A stretch of DNA of 64,000 nucleotides from Puffinus mauretanicus (lineage: Eukaryota > Chordata > Aves > Procellariiformes > Procellariidae), in the NCBI GenBank assembly GCA_023333565.1, contig JAJKFH010002480.1, positions 744,001-808,000 on the forward strand, read 5' to 3'. Of the stretch, positions 24,401-36,299 are shown in pieces; positions within the stretch are counted from its first letter, which is position 1; the number at the start of each line of letters is the position of its first letter. The notes beneath the pieces were generated by a model. That model worked only from the letters and a program-made list of their open reading frames with translations. It made no database searches and was not told where the DNA came from. Position numbers and translations under genes: made by a program.

Positions 24401-27400
24401 AAATTGTGGAGAACTGCAATAATCCGTAACTTGACTAGCATTTGTACCAAGCTCTGTGAGGCTCAGGTGGCCTCCAAGGGAGACGAGGGAATACAGTCAT
24501 TCCTACACAGGCTGCTCTGACCTAAGAGATGCACTCTGCTTGTTCTCACCCATCTCTAGTATAAAAAGAATAAGGAACATCTGGCAGAGAGGCCAAACAG
24601 ATCAAATCTTTTAAATGCAGATGCTTTGGAAAGTAGTGTAAAAATATGGAGCTTACTTGTGTTTTCTTTATTATTGAAACATACTACACTTCCCTTCACA
24701 CTGAGCCTGTGCTCCACCAGACATTCTTTTATGGATGGTCCTTCGTTGGCTTTTCCCTTTCCCCTCATAACTTTGGTTCAAGACTTCTAAAACAAAGCAA
24801 GAGTGCCATACTGCTTCCTCTGCTCTTTCTGAAGCCTTTTCCCTTGTGAATAGGTATAGAAAATACCTGGTTGGTTGTGTATGAGCTGGATTTAATTTCT
24901 AGGCCGTAATAAGTAAGGATGAGGGACCAAATTCTGATCCAGTGATGACATAAGTAAACTCCCACTGGTTTCCAAGGATTCAGAGTTGGCTGTAGAGGAC
25001 TTAATTTTGCAAATCCAAGTGCCTCTGACAAACACTTGGCTCACTTTCTGTCAGAACTCCTTCCCCGCCCCCCCCAGCATTATAAAGATCTGATACCCTT
25101 AACTCGGCCAGCTCTGCTCCTCTGTTTGCTCCTGACTGAGGGAGGATGCAGGCTTATTGTGCAGGCTCCCCACGGCCGCCACCTTCATAGCACAGCTTTC
25201 CGTAGCCTTCACAGCCCTGTGGCAAGGGCTTACCACCACTTAACTTGGTGCTTGGGGTGCCAGAGGTGAAGCTGAAATTGCATCTAGATTTTTTCATGGC
25301 ACTTAAAATTATGGTGGGTAGAAATGCTCTGAGATGAAACCCTGTGTTATTTCATATGAATAAATTATTTCTGAAGCAAGAGAAGTACTTTACAGACATG
25401 TATTTTACATTATACAATATTAATAGGCAACATAAAAAATAATTGGAGCCAGTACCTGCCCTGAAGGTCTTGCAATGCAAGTATTGAACAAGGGTTATTT
25501 GTTTATCTTGATATTGAAATAAGCAGAATGCATGTGCAACAATTTTAACAATTGTATTCTGTATATTGAAAAGACAGTAAAATATATCCTTATGGTTCTA
25601 AGAGGAACAGTAACCTCAGGAAAACTTGCTTTTAGCAGCTGGAGTATAGGAGTGATGCAAGGTGGAAAAACATAAAAACCCCACAAGATGTTTTTGCTTA
25701 TTAGGTGCTGAGAAAACTGTTGCATTTGATTCCAGTGAAGTATTGTGTCTCAGAGTGTCACCATGCTAGATAGAAATTTTGTGCTTGCAAAACTAGCATT
25801 GATCCATAAGCCTTACTTGCTTTATGCAAACTGAGGGGGCACAACTTAATTGCCCCTTTGCTGATTACCCAGAGAGGACAAAAATCAGCCTGTTGGCATG
25901 AGTGCACTCATTACAAAAATGATACACTCATTTGTAGAAGTAGCTGAATGGGCAGTATTTCCATGCTTGAAGAATATTACACTGAAACAAAATTTATAGG
26001 ACAGGTATTTGGCCTGGGCATATTGTACTCTAGAGGACTCAACTACATTTGTTTTTGTAACCAACACAAGAAGGTAGTTCTGAATTCATTGATGCACCTC
26101 ATGTCATGGGGTTTTTGACAAACTATTAAAAATGATTTTGCAGGGTATATCACAAAACTGATGTCAATTTAGTGGGCCTAGAAATTAAAGGAAAATGTGA
26201 GCAAGATGTTGACTCCTTCAAGTGTTGCTTCAGAAACTTCAGGCTAATCAAGAAAGGTAAAGACCTTCATGAAAAAAGTATATAAAGTGACTTCGCTATT
26301 TTTCTAATAAATCACTGTAGGCAAGAGACAGTTCTGTAACAGGGAGGCTGAAGCAGCATGATTTATTGGCTCAGCTAAACAAGTACACATGGATCCAGGT
26401 CTGTGGCTGAAAACTTCAAAGCAAACTCTGTTGTGGGGAAGGAACTCGGCAGGCGAGGTTCCCTGTAGACCTGTTACCAAATGAGTAATGCAGCTGTAAA
26501 TTACAGGCAGACAGGTTGTCATGCAAGCCTTGCAGTGAGAGTCTGAGTGAGAAATTTTTATTGAAGCATAAACGGGATTTTTAAACAACTTTCAAGGTCA
26601 CTAGTATTTAAAGTCATATCACTGTTATTAGCAATAAAGTTATAAAAAGGTGAAATAAGTTTTAAGAGTGTAGAAATGTAGCATTTAAAAAGAAACTGGC
26701 TTCAAGTGAGACTTGAGTTTTCTTTGAGAATGGCACTCATTTTTCTGCTTAAAAATCCCTGCTCTGCAGGATGGATCCAAATGTGCCATGCAAATGTCAT
26801 CGGCTTTGTTCCAGTTAAGCTCAGCCTTCCTACTGTTTGATTTCTTTGTTTTCTGTGCAGTGCATAGAGGTGGGTGACACATTTAACCAGCTCAGCAGAA
26901 CTGCTGGATATGTGACACTTTACTCAAAAAATTTAGTTCATTAGGTAGAATCAGATTCAGCTTTCTTTCAAAACCTTACTGTCTTACACCTTGTTTTGCT
27001 CAAGTAGGGAAACGTTTGATATGCAGAATTGATGAGTTTGAGAATCGTTGGTAAGGAACTGTTTGAATGTGCAAATGTCTGATTTCATGTGCAACTACCA
27101 GAACAGTACCCTAAATCAGATATGAAAGTACAAAGATTTTTGCACTGAAAGTTTCACAAAGCTGTTCCTTCAAATAATGTGTGTTGGTAGCTCTGAACAG
27201 GACTGTGGGATGCCTGTACAAGAGGGAGTGTTTTAGCTTCATTTCCTTTCTGAACTGGCTTGACAAGTGAACGTGGAAATTTCCACTGTCTGGATGTACA
27301 CACTGTTCTTCATTATTTTTCTATTCACCATATATTACGAGCTGTAGTTCTGTGTTAAAACCAAAATACTGCACAGAAGCAACAGTCAGCAGGGAATTCG

Positions 27401-29942
27401 GGAATGCTGAGCATAACATACTTTTAAACTTGTTAAGCCATTGCACTGAGAAGTTTAAGACTCCTCTCATTTAGGCCTCCTCCCCTCTACTTTCCTAGGC
27501 ATCTAACACTATTCTGTGCTGGTTTTTCTGTAGTTTCCTGTTCTTCACTGTAGTTCCTGTGGTAACTGCCAGGTGCGCAGCAGTCAGCACTTGAATTTCA
27601 TATGCAAGATCTATTGCCTAAATCAATCAGCTAATCAAAATACGATTTTGAAACTTATACTGACTGTAAACAGTTAGAGATCAAAACGCCTACTTTACAT
27701 ACATGTGTGTTGAGTTCAAAACACCTTAATCTACTGATCTCTGAAAGTAGCTCTGGTGATCTTAGCAATGGTTTGAATACACTGAGTGATTGATGCATAT
27801 CAGAATTACTGCAGCTACTACAAATTGGTGTCTTTCACTATTCAACTGCTCTAATCAAACTGAGGCAGCTGAGGCATGTTGTTGGATAAGACATAGAGAA
27901 ATTATATCTAAGAAAATCTTAGTTGTTTTCTTTGTGAAACAGGTCAAGATTTCATTTCCCTGCCAGTTTTGTGATAATTGGGATTTTTGTTTGTGTATGA
28001 ACGATACTCTTTAATGCTTTAATATTTTCAGTGTATTGGTGAATATTTATTGTGTGCACCAGGATCAATCTACCTCCACTGGGCTTTCAAAATGATTGCT
28101 AGTGTCTTGTATAAAACAACTGTCTAGATAAATACAGGGAAAAGTACATTCAAAGTGCATTCAGAACTAAAGCGGCTTTTAACAAACCACAAATACTACA
28201 CGTCAGCTTGAGGAAAGCTGTGCTTTGTGCCAAACCGAATGGCAGGAGAGAGAACTGGGGGGAGTAAATAGCCTTCTCCCCTTTCCTTCTGAGCTCGTAC
28301 AGTTTGGATCAGTATGTCTCTCTTCCTTGGTGCTTTAATAGATTTGGTCATGTGGTAAATTCTGATAACTTGCTTCTTTCCATGTGTACTCGGTTCCCAC
28401 TGCAGTACAATCCAAGCACAATTAATTTGTAGTATCTACATTAAACTTCCCTGAAGTTGAATATACAGTATGTAGCTGTAGCCTGGAAATAAAGCTTTTC
28501 CACAATTTCTTTCACACATGGTTTGTAGTTGATACTTGCATGTTAAGACTGAGGAAAGGTAAAGTTGAGCAAGGTCATGCACTTCAGGATGTGTCTGCGC
28601 AAGGCAGTTGTGCAGCCTGCCGTATTTGTGCTCGTGTGCGTCTGCTTGCTGGCATCGTCCTGCTAACCAAGGGGGCTGAGCCCAAACCCTTGGTGGGGGG
28701 ACACTGCAGAACGGGGCTCCAGGCAGTGACCCTGTGGGGTGAATTACAAATAGGTGCAAATGGGGAAACTACTAACTGTGGCTGAAAGAAATATAGTGTC
28801 ATCAGTTACAGACTAGATACAAGGACTGTGGTAGGAATGCTTTTGGATCAAATTGTTTAAATGTTTCTGAAAATCGTTAGTTTGGCTAAAAGATCGTTTA
28901 CTAGGTTCAAAAATATCCATCTGAGAGATGGGTAGAGAAACATAGTGTATGTCTTAAACCTCTTCATATCACATTTTTCTTTTTGAAAAAAAATGCTATG
29001 AAGTAGACTATGTTAGTGACTTTTCTTGCTGAAAAGCTAACACTTGGCGCTCCACTGCCTTCTACCCTGTAAAAGTGCTAGAACTCTGTGTTGATGTCAG
29101 TGGTAATAGACTACTATCTTGTATCCTGTACTAGTTTCCTGAAGATAAATTGGTAGTAAAATATGGATGTAACCTTCCTTGCCTGCACCGAAATGACTGT
29201 TTCAAGGGACAGCTAAAGCCGTACTCACGCGCTGCTGTGGGTGCCGAGTGCCTGCCGTAGTGACTGTGCAAGACCAGCGTTTTGAGGAATGGATGACTTG
29301 AATGTTAGTGGTAGGGAGACTTGTGGTTTTTCTGCCGTGTATGAATCTCTCAAGACTTGGTGGACTGTTTCATCCAAAACTACGTGAATGGAATTTTCTT
29401 TTCTATCCATTACTAAAATCCTTCCCAACATTCTCATTTAAATGTATTTAATTATCTTATGAGAAACAACTGCTGAATTGCCACAAAAATGCATACAACC
29501 ATTAAAACCAGCATGTGAGCTTGTTAGGGAGGGGATCCTGTTTTATGTGCACAGTGAAGTGAGAGGCAACTGCTCTAGTTTATCCTGGTATATTAGTAAT
29601 GCTTTTTTCAAATACTTGATTACTGACTGTCTCCAAACTACATTTCACTCCAACCACAGTTAGTGCTGCAAAGGGAAAATACCATCTGCAGAAATGTTGG
29701 GGCAATTGGACTCAACTGAAGCAAAGATTTCCACATTTCAGTAGCTCATTCTTGTAGGCCTTGCTGCAAAGGAGCATGTGATTTGCATAAACTGAAAATA
29801 CCACTTTGTGCTTTATGAAGGTAGTGGTCTGGCCAGTAGTTTCAAACCTGTCAGACTGAGGTTCTACAGAAATATAAAAATGGTGTAATATTGTAGGTGT
29901 TGATGGACATCTTCTATGCTTATCTATAGGAAAGGTGGTAAT

Positions 29943-29980
29943 TCTTTATTTCCTGTTAAAGTCTTTATTTTCCTGTTAAA
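29943..29980 (+). repeat. 19-bp tandem duplication
   Basis: Two adjacent near-identical 19-bp units of the form TCTTTATTTCCTGTTAAAG (29943-29961 and 29962-29980), followed by the start of a third. A minor slippage repeat. Confidence 0.75.
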
Positions 29981-32900
29981 TCTTTAGGAGCACTCTGTGT
30001 GAAGTTACTCTTTCCTTAATTATTCCAAGTGTACAAATCAGAAGTGCCGCAGGCCACACAGCCTGTTCATGCACTTCTAGTTATGCCAGTACAATTTCTT
30101 CATGTAGGTGGCTCCTCAACCGGCTTGAAATCATGTATTATCACTTTACAAGACACTTACCGAATCTTGCTGACTTTACTGCTCTAGCTTGCAAGAAAAA
30201 TGTGCTTTTTCTCCTTTTCTCTTCCCCCCATGGCTTTTGGGAATTAGCTGTTGGGAATACAAAACTATTTCATGAATGTCATTCTCTCCACTTTAAGGCA
30301 GTTATTAATCTGGAATTGCAATATACCAACAAAACATTCTCAGATAGTGGATAATTGTTTCTCATAGTTAGGAATAACGTAGCAGGACTCTTACCCATCT
30401 TGGCTTGAATGCTGATATCTGGCTGAGCTCTCTGTGTGGAGACATTAAACACTTTTATGAGATCTGACAGCTCTCACATTCCTTCACTTAGGTGTATGCT
30501 GCCGTAGTAACTCTAGAAGCTGCTGTGCACACTTCCTATTTCTGGTGGACTTGGCTATTGCTACTGTGCTTATATTTAGTAACACTTTCTACCATGAAAT
30601 ATGCTGTGATCTGTCTTAGATAACTATCAACTCTACTTCTTATCACACTTCTTGCTATATATGTTTAGGCTCAAGGAAACCTTTGCCTATTTGGTTGATA
30701 CCTAATTGGTAGTATCTTTCTTCATTCTGTGTTTTTTTTGCTCAAGGTACATTGCTCAAGCTTACTAGCAGCAGTGCAGCACTCAGACTTTTGAGTTGTA
30801 GCATTGCTAACAAACACTTGTTTTCATTGGAAAATTGTTTAATGTGACCTTGTTAAATGTGACAATCTTTTAATATATGTTTCAAAAGCCATTTATCTCT
30901 AAATTTGCCTGCTGGTATTGACACAAGGTGAGATAGAAGGGAGTGTTGAAGACTGGGTCAAGGAGTGGGCTGAAGGAGCTGGAGGACTTGCATTGGTTCC
31001 CCAGACGTTCTCAGCGTCTGTGGTGTGGTCTGTGTCCACATCTGCCCAGGCTTCACTTTTTTTTCCCCACAGCTAGCACAAACCTTTGTAAGGTTTGGAA
31101 GCCTTCTCAAGTGTTTTTAATGGCTGTTTAAAATGCTTTGCCTAAAAATTGTTAATAAAAAGTGTGGAATAATGAGCAAGGGGCTAAGAAGCAGAAGTAA
31201 TCACTGGATATTGAGAGGGATATGAATAGTATTATTTCCTATTTCTACCTTGCGTTTTCCTGTCAAGTCCAAGGCAAGGTGCGAGTACAGTCAGATATGA
31301 CTGCCTTCTCCTCTTGCTGCGCTATCACTAGACTTTATTCAACAGCTCAGTTGATATTTCAGATTTTTCAGAGCATGTCTGCCATTGTTCACAGAGAGAA
31401 TTGCGTTTCTTTGATATTTAAGGACATCTACCATTTCTTGAAGTTAAGTACCCTGAATGATTTTAAGGAACTAATACTTGAAAACAGTGAGAAACCTGAG
31501 CTTTCATGGGAATTGTGTCCCACTGAACCCGAGTTCAAAGTTCCTGGCACTTTGGCTCAATTTTATCAGGTAGGATTTTTTTTGTTATTCTTCAGAAGAT
31601 GAGTGTCTTCTCTTGAAATATATCATACCACAGCACAAAGTTTGGTGACCTGGGAGGGTCCTTTGCCTTCTGTTTGTCTGTGACCACTTACCTCTAGTCT
31701 GTACTTCTGCTTGCTTCTGTGGGTTTCTGTTTGGTTTGGATATTTTTTGTTAATTAGGGGAAGGGTTAGAAGTAATCCTTCAAGTTGAAAGTGTCATGGA
31801 GCTCCATTAAAATTTAAAGAAGTTAATTTAGAGCATGGTTTAGGTAGTATCTATCTGGCCTCCTGTTTTTTCAGCGTTGTATGTTTTTACATGTATCAGC
31901 CTTAGGATGCTAAACATAGCAGTAATAGAAAAATGTTTGCTTGGGCTGTAAACGTGGCTGGCATTGTCTCTTAAAATTAATAATCAAGGAGGGGGAAGCA
32001 CTGGCATTTTGCTAGGTCTCTGGCTTAGTGCTCTTAGTATAGAGCCCTTGAAGGAACTGCAAAGAATCCATAAAGGACAAAGTTTATAAGGGCTAAGAAG
32101 CAAGACCAAACATCTGCAGCAACTGCTGTCCTCAAAGGGGACAACCCTGGGAGAGAAGCGCCCGCTGCCAACTGAAGGCAGCCCAGGCAGAATAGCTGAA
32201 GGCAGGAGGTCAGGGAGCTTTCAGAAGGGAGGAATCTACCAGAAATCAGTCTGCCTAAACCTCAGAGGCCAGAAACAAGGGTTACAGCAATTAGATCCCA
32301 GTAACAGAGAATTACAAAAAATGTTTGAAGTCATTGACAGATAAGCCAGGGAGCAATTTCATGTGAAGTACAAATAATAAAACTATCAATGGTCCTTTAA
32401 TACACATCAGCTTCCCAACAGCTAAAAATGGGATTAAAACTTGAAAAATTATTTCCTTACAGTAGTACATATTAAAATCTTTCTGCATTATTTTAAGCTC
32501 TTAGGTACAAGCTGACATAAGCATGACAATGTTTGTGTTTTTCACAGTGTATTCTGAGATGCTCCTGTATGCCTCATGTATACGTGGGGTACTGTAGCTC
32601 TGGTTACAGGGTGAGCTTTTTAGAAAACCAGATAGGAATGAGAGCAAAATCAACAGATCCTCCTCCTGAGTCACAGGCTGCGCTGGGAAATCTGGTGCAG
32701 TTGAAATATTTCTGTTAGCTGTGCTTGAAGCCAACAGTAGGTCAGAATTTTCTGATGTAAATCTCGCTGTTTTGTTGGAGTCAGCTGGCTGATCCAAAGA
32801 GTTCTGTAAACCTTGTGGGCTTGTTGGGTGTTTTGTTAGTCCCTTAATATGGCAGTTAAATTAATCTTAACTGTGCAGGTGTTTGCTAGTAATGGTGTTC

Positions 32901-34449
32901 CTCCTGCTAATGGTTCTAACTTAAGTCACACTTTACACTCCTCCAGTGCACTTTCTTTGACGTGGATGTTTTTAAATCCATAGCATACTCTGTTTTCTTG
33001 GGTGTGCCTCTTGACTGCTACTGGAAGACCATGGGTTTGCTTTTCTTTCCAGCAAAAAGGTCTTCTAGATAGATCTGTCTATCCAGAAATATTGTCGACT
33101 TTTTTCCTGTGTCTGACTATCCATTTTGTTTTGTCCATTTTCATGCTCAAACTCTTCATGGGTCCTGTGCAGGGAAGTGATCCGCTGGCTGCAGGCTCCT
33201 GTAGGTCTGTGCCGCGGTTCGTCGGCTGCTTGCATTTGCCTTTACCACGAGGTCTCAGGATGCCTCTGCAGGGCAACAGCAAACTGCACAGGAAAAGTGG
33301 TTTTGTTAAACAGAGAAAAATGTGTAAACATATGTTGCTGGCTTTTTCTGGCACTGCTTATAGTCTGTCATACCCATTATTTCATATGAGTAGTAAAGGA
33401 TTTCTATTGAAAAAATTTAGGCCATAGATCTTAATGGAAATAAGAGGAGGGGCTATTCTGGGCAGTTTTTTGACAGATAGGAGTTACTTCATGTTTCTCT
33501 GATAGTTTGTCATATGTATGTAACAGGAAGAGCATCTGTCTCTTTAGATAATTACATGCTTAATTTCAGAAGACTCTGTCAACTAATGCCACCAAATGAC
33601 AGTTTACTTATAAACAGGAGGTTAGGCAAGGCAAAAGGCCCAGGGAAACTTTTTTCTTTTATCTTAATACAGAGCAACTGCAGTGGAACAGCTGCTTGAG
33701 CAGCCCCAAGAGCAGCTAGGTGCAGAGGTGGGAACACTGGCTGGGACATGACCCTGCTGTCCTTTTTGGCCTAGGATAAAACCTTTGGGGCTGGGAGCTC
33801 TCTGTGGAGCAAATGCAGGAGTGGGAAGGGACCTCTGTGTGTTGAGACATACATTCTGAAACAGTTTTAAAATTGTTGAGTAATTTGAAGTTAGAGGTGC
33901 AATGTGGAGGTGAAATGTGAAACGTATTTTCATTGGGACATAATTTTGCTGCCTTCCAATTGATTTTTTTTTTTTCTTAATTTAATTTACAAATCTCAAG
34001 CAGTAATGGTGCACAGGGATCCAAGTTATGTGATTCAACCCCAGCACTTCAAGGTAATCCAGATGGTGATCAAGCTTAAAAACTTCTGGTGAAAATGCAA
34101 AAACATAGCTGCGCAGGCGATGCTCTGTGGTGAAGGTGAAAGAGCCCGTTTTAAGCTTCTGTCAATTACCAAAAGTATTTCCTCTCAGTACACTCACTCC
34201 TGTCGTGACTGCTGCCTGAGCAGGACAGCCGGGCTTTGCCAAGATGTTTCCGCACCGCTGGAGCTCCTGGGTGCACCAATCCTTTCGGGAAGCTCGAGAG
34301 GTCTGGGATGTGCACCTGCAAACGCCCTTCACTCTGCAGCGTGGAAAGCATAGCTTGCTCCTGGTTTGAAAGAAAACTAGTCTAACCAAACTGAAAAGGA
34401 GCATTTTCTCTCTCTTCCTTGTCCTCTGCACTCGTGTGAGGGCTCTGTG

Positions 34450-35110
34450 AAAGGCGAAGGCTGAAGAGGGGAGCGGAGCATGCCGAGGCCCCGTGGGACG
34501 GTGGCTTGGGTGCCGCACGGCGACCCCGAGGCAGCGCCGCTCCCTGGGGCTGCTGGTGCTCGGGTTTGCCACCCTTCTGACGGCTTGTCTTTACTAGCAA
34601 ATTATATTGTACTAGAGCACAACCTGGAGGGATTATGTCAGCATCTCGTTATCTGGATATTGCTAAGCCCTGCTGAGGCTAATCACAGTGGTGTGGGCCC
34701 TCCCCACTGCAGCGGCACGGAGCTCCTCCTGCTCCCAGCTCCGTGGCCCTCCGCCTGGCAGTGTCCAGCTGGACTTGGCAGTGTTAGGTCTACCGTTGGA
34801 CTTGATGATCTTGAGGGTCTTTTCCAACCTAGGTGATTCCATGATTCTACACGCGTGGGGTAGAAGTCCCTCGCCTGCACGAGCCCATGCACGAGCGTGA
34901 GGCACAGGCCGAGGCTGTGCCGTCCAGCACGCGAACCTCGGCGAGCGGCAGCTGTGTCCTCCGCCTGGGAACGGATCTCCTGGGGGTCTGTCCACGCCTT
35001 GCTGCCCTCTCCTCGCTCTGCTGTGGAGGAGAGCCCAGAACATCCCAGGGGGGTTTTCCTCCGAGCCTGTGGAAATGTGCTAGAAGGAGAGAGCCTTCTC
35101 CACGTGCACA
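34450..35110. other. GC-rich patch containing a CR1 insertion
   Basis: A GC-rich segment with several overlapping open frames on both strands. All appear compositional; none shows a domain or plausible splice structure. It is interrupted by the CR1 3' fragment at 34768-34850. Confidence 0.35.
34768..34850 (+). mobile_element. CR1 LINE 3'-end fragment
   Basis: This is the characteristic CR1 3' terminus: GGACTTGGCAGTGTTAGG, then GTTGGACTTGATGATCTTGA, GGTCTTTTCCAACC and an ATTCCATGATTCTA tail of degenerate terminal octamers. It is a severely 5'-truncated, noncoding copy, as is usual for CR1 in birds and other sauropsids. It is the better preserved of the two CR1 fragments. Confidence 0.92.
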
Positions 35111-35349
35111 AACAGGTTGTGTTTAAATTGTTTGTAGGCGCCTGACATCATGCAGAGTCATTAGGAGGCTGCGTTACATTTCCAGATGTAGTTTTTTAAA
35201 TAACTCTTATTTCAAGACCAAGACAAGCCAGGGAATCTGAATGACATGTCTAACACATTAGCTCATTCCCAAAGGTAGTGGTTTTCTTGGCTTTGATGGT
35301 TGACTGGGATCTAGTTCTCACTTCCGATTTCTCCTGAAAATCTGACAAA

Positions 35350-35950
35350 AGGAAGCGCTGGTCTTGCCGAACCACCCGTCACACGGGCAGGTATCTGGGA
35401 TACCTCGGGGGCCCCGTGCAGCGTAGCGAAGCCTGGGAAAACACACGGGGTCAAATCCACTAATGACTTTCAGGCCTTCCCTGCTTTTTATTGAAGTAGC
35501 AAAGGAACTAAATGCAGAAAATGGCTGATTTACAGGAACTGGCACAGAAAAATATCGGAGACGGGCTCTCCAGGGAGAGAGGCCCCAGGGCTGGATGGGC
35601 GGGAGACCTGCGCCAGGCCCAGCAGGCAGCGCCGGCTGCTCGTGGCCAGGTGCCGAGAGCGGTGCTTGGGACGGCGATAAGAGGCGCCAGGCGCTGAGGG
35701 CCTGGCCCTGTCGGCCCGCTGAAGAAGCTGCCAATGTTTTCTCCTCCCTGCCCCCCTGCGGGAGCCAGCCCCTGCGGCCGTGCCGGGCGTCCCTGCCTGG
35801 CAGGAGGTGACGTTCCTCTCTCCCAGCAGCAACCAGAAAGTACGACGGGGAGGGCCCGTGCCCCTGGGGCCCAGGTCGGTCCCCAGCCGGGTGGCTTTCC
35901 CCTCCCGGGTACGAGGAGGCCACGGCAGGAGGGAAATCAGGGCTGTGTTC
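35350..35950. promoter_or_regulatory. CpG-rich patch in gene desert
   Basis: About 600 bp rich in G+C and CpG. A 244-residue open frame crosses it on the minus strand (35318-36052), but its sequence is low-complexity Pro/Gly/Arg/Ala with no recognised domain, and open frames on other strands overlap it. I treat it as noncoding. It may be an orphan promoter or enhancer. Confidence 0.35.
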
Positions 35951-36128
35951 TGCCATAGGGCTGCTGTAATCAATGGCCAGTTTGCTTCTGGAAGTGGCTG
36001 CCAGCAAAGAACTCTGCTGCGCTTTCCACTTTAACATTGGTTTTGTGATCATCTCTAGAATAAACTTGCTTAGGGAGCTAAAGCCAGAGTTTATGTTTCT
36101 AGCCAGAAAGAATTCAGTCTATGGAAAA

Positions 36129-36212
36129 ACAGTAAAAGTTTCTGGTTGTGGCAGGATTACAGCAGGGATGACAGTAAAAGTTCCTGCTCATGGCAGGATT
36201 ACAGAAGGGATG
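36129..36212 (+). repeat. 42-bp tandem duplication (two copies)
   Basis: Two adjacent 42-bp units (36129-36170 and 36171-36212) share the frame ACAGTAAAAGTT...GGCAGGATTACAG...GGGATG and differ at a handful of positions. The period is a multiple of three, so an overlapping open frame is repeated as 14-residue units (TVKVxxxGRITxGM-like). That frame shows no other sign of being a gene. Confidence 0.85.
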
Positions 36213-36299
36213 AAGTTTCTGAGGAACTCAGAGTTTCCACTTAAATACAGACTGATAATTTCATCTTTGCCTCTTTGGGGCTTGAAGTAAGACTCCTCC

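Larger units (their letters stand above)
19301..34440. other. Intergenic, no gene recognised
   Basis: Fifteen kilobases with no recognisable coding exon or intact mobile element. Minor features are a 17-bp direct repeat (21454-21470 and 21475-21491), a 19-bp tandem pair (29943-29980), and moderately GC-rich stretches at 20380-21250 and 22930-23240. A low-AT block at 32040-32330 has no family I can name. Confidence 0.55.
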
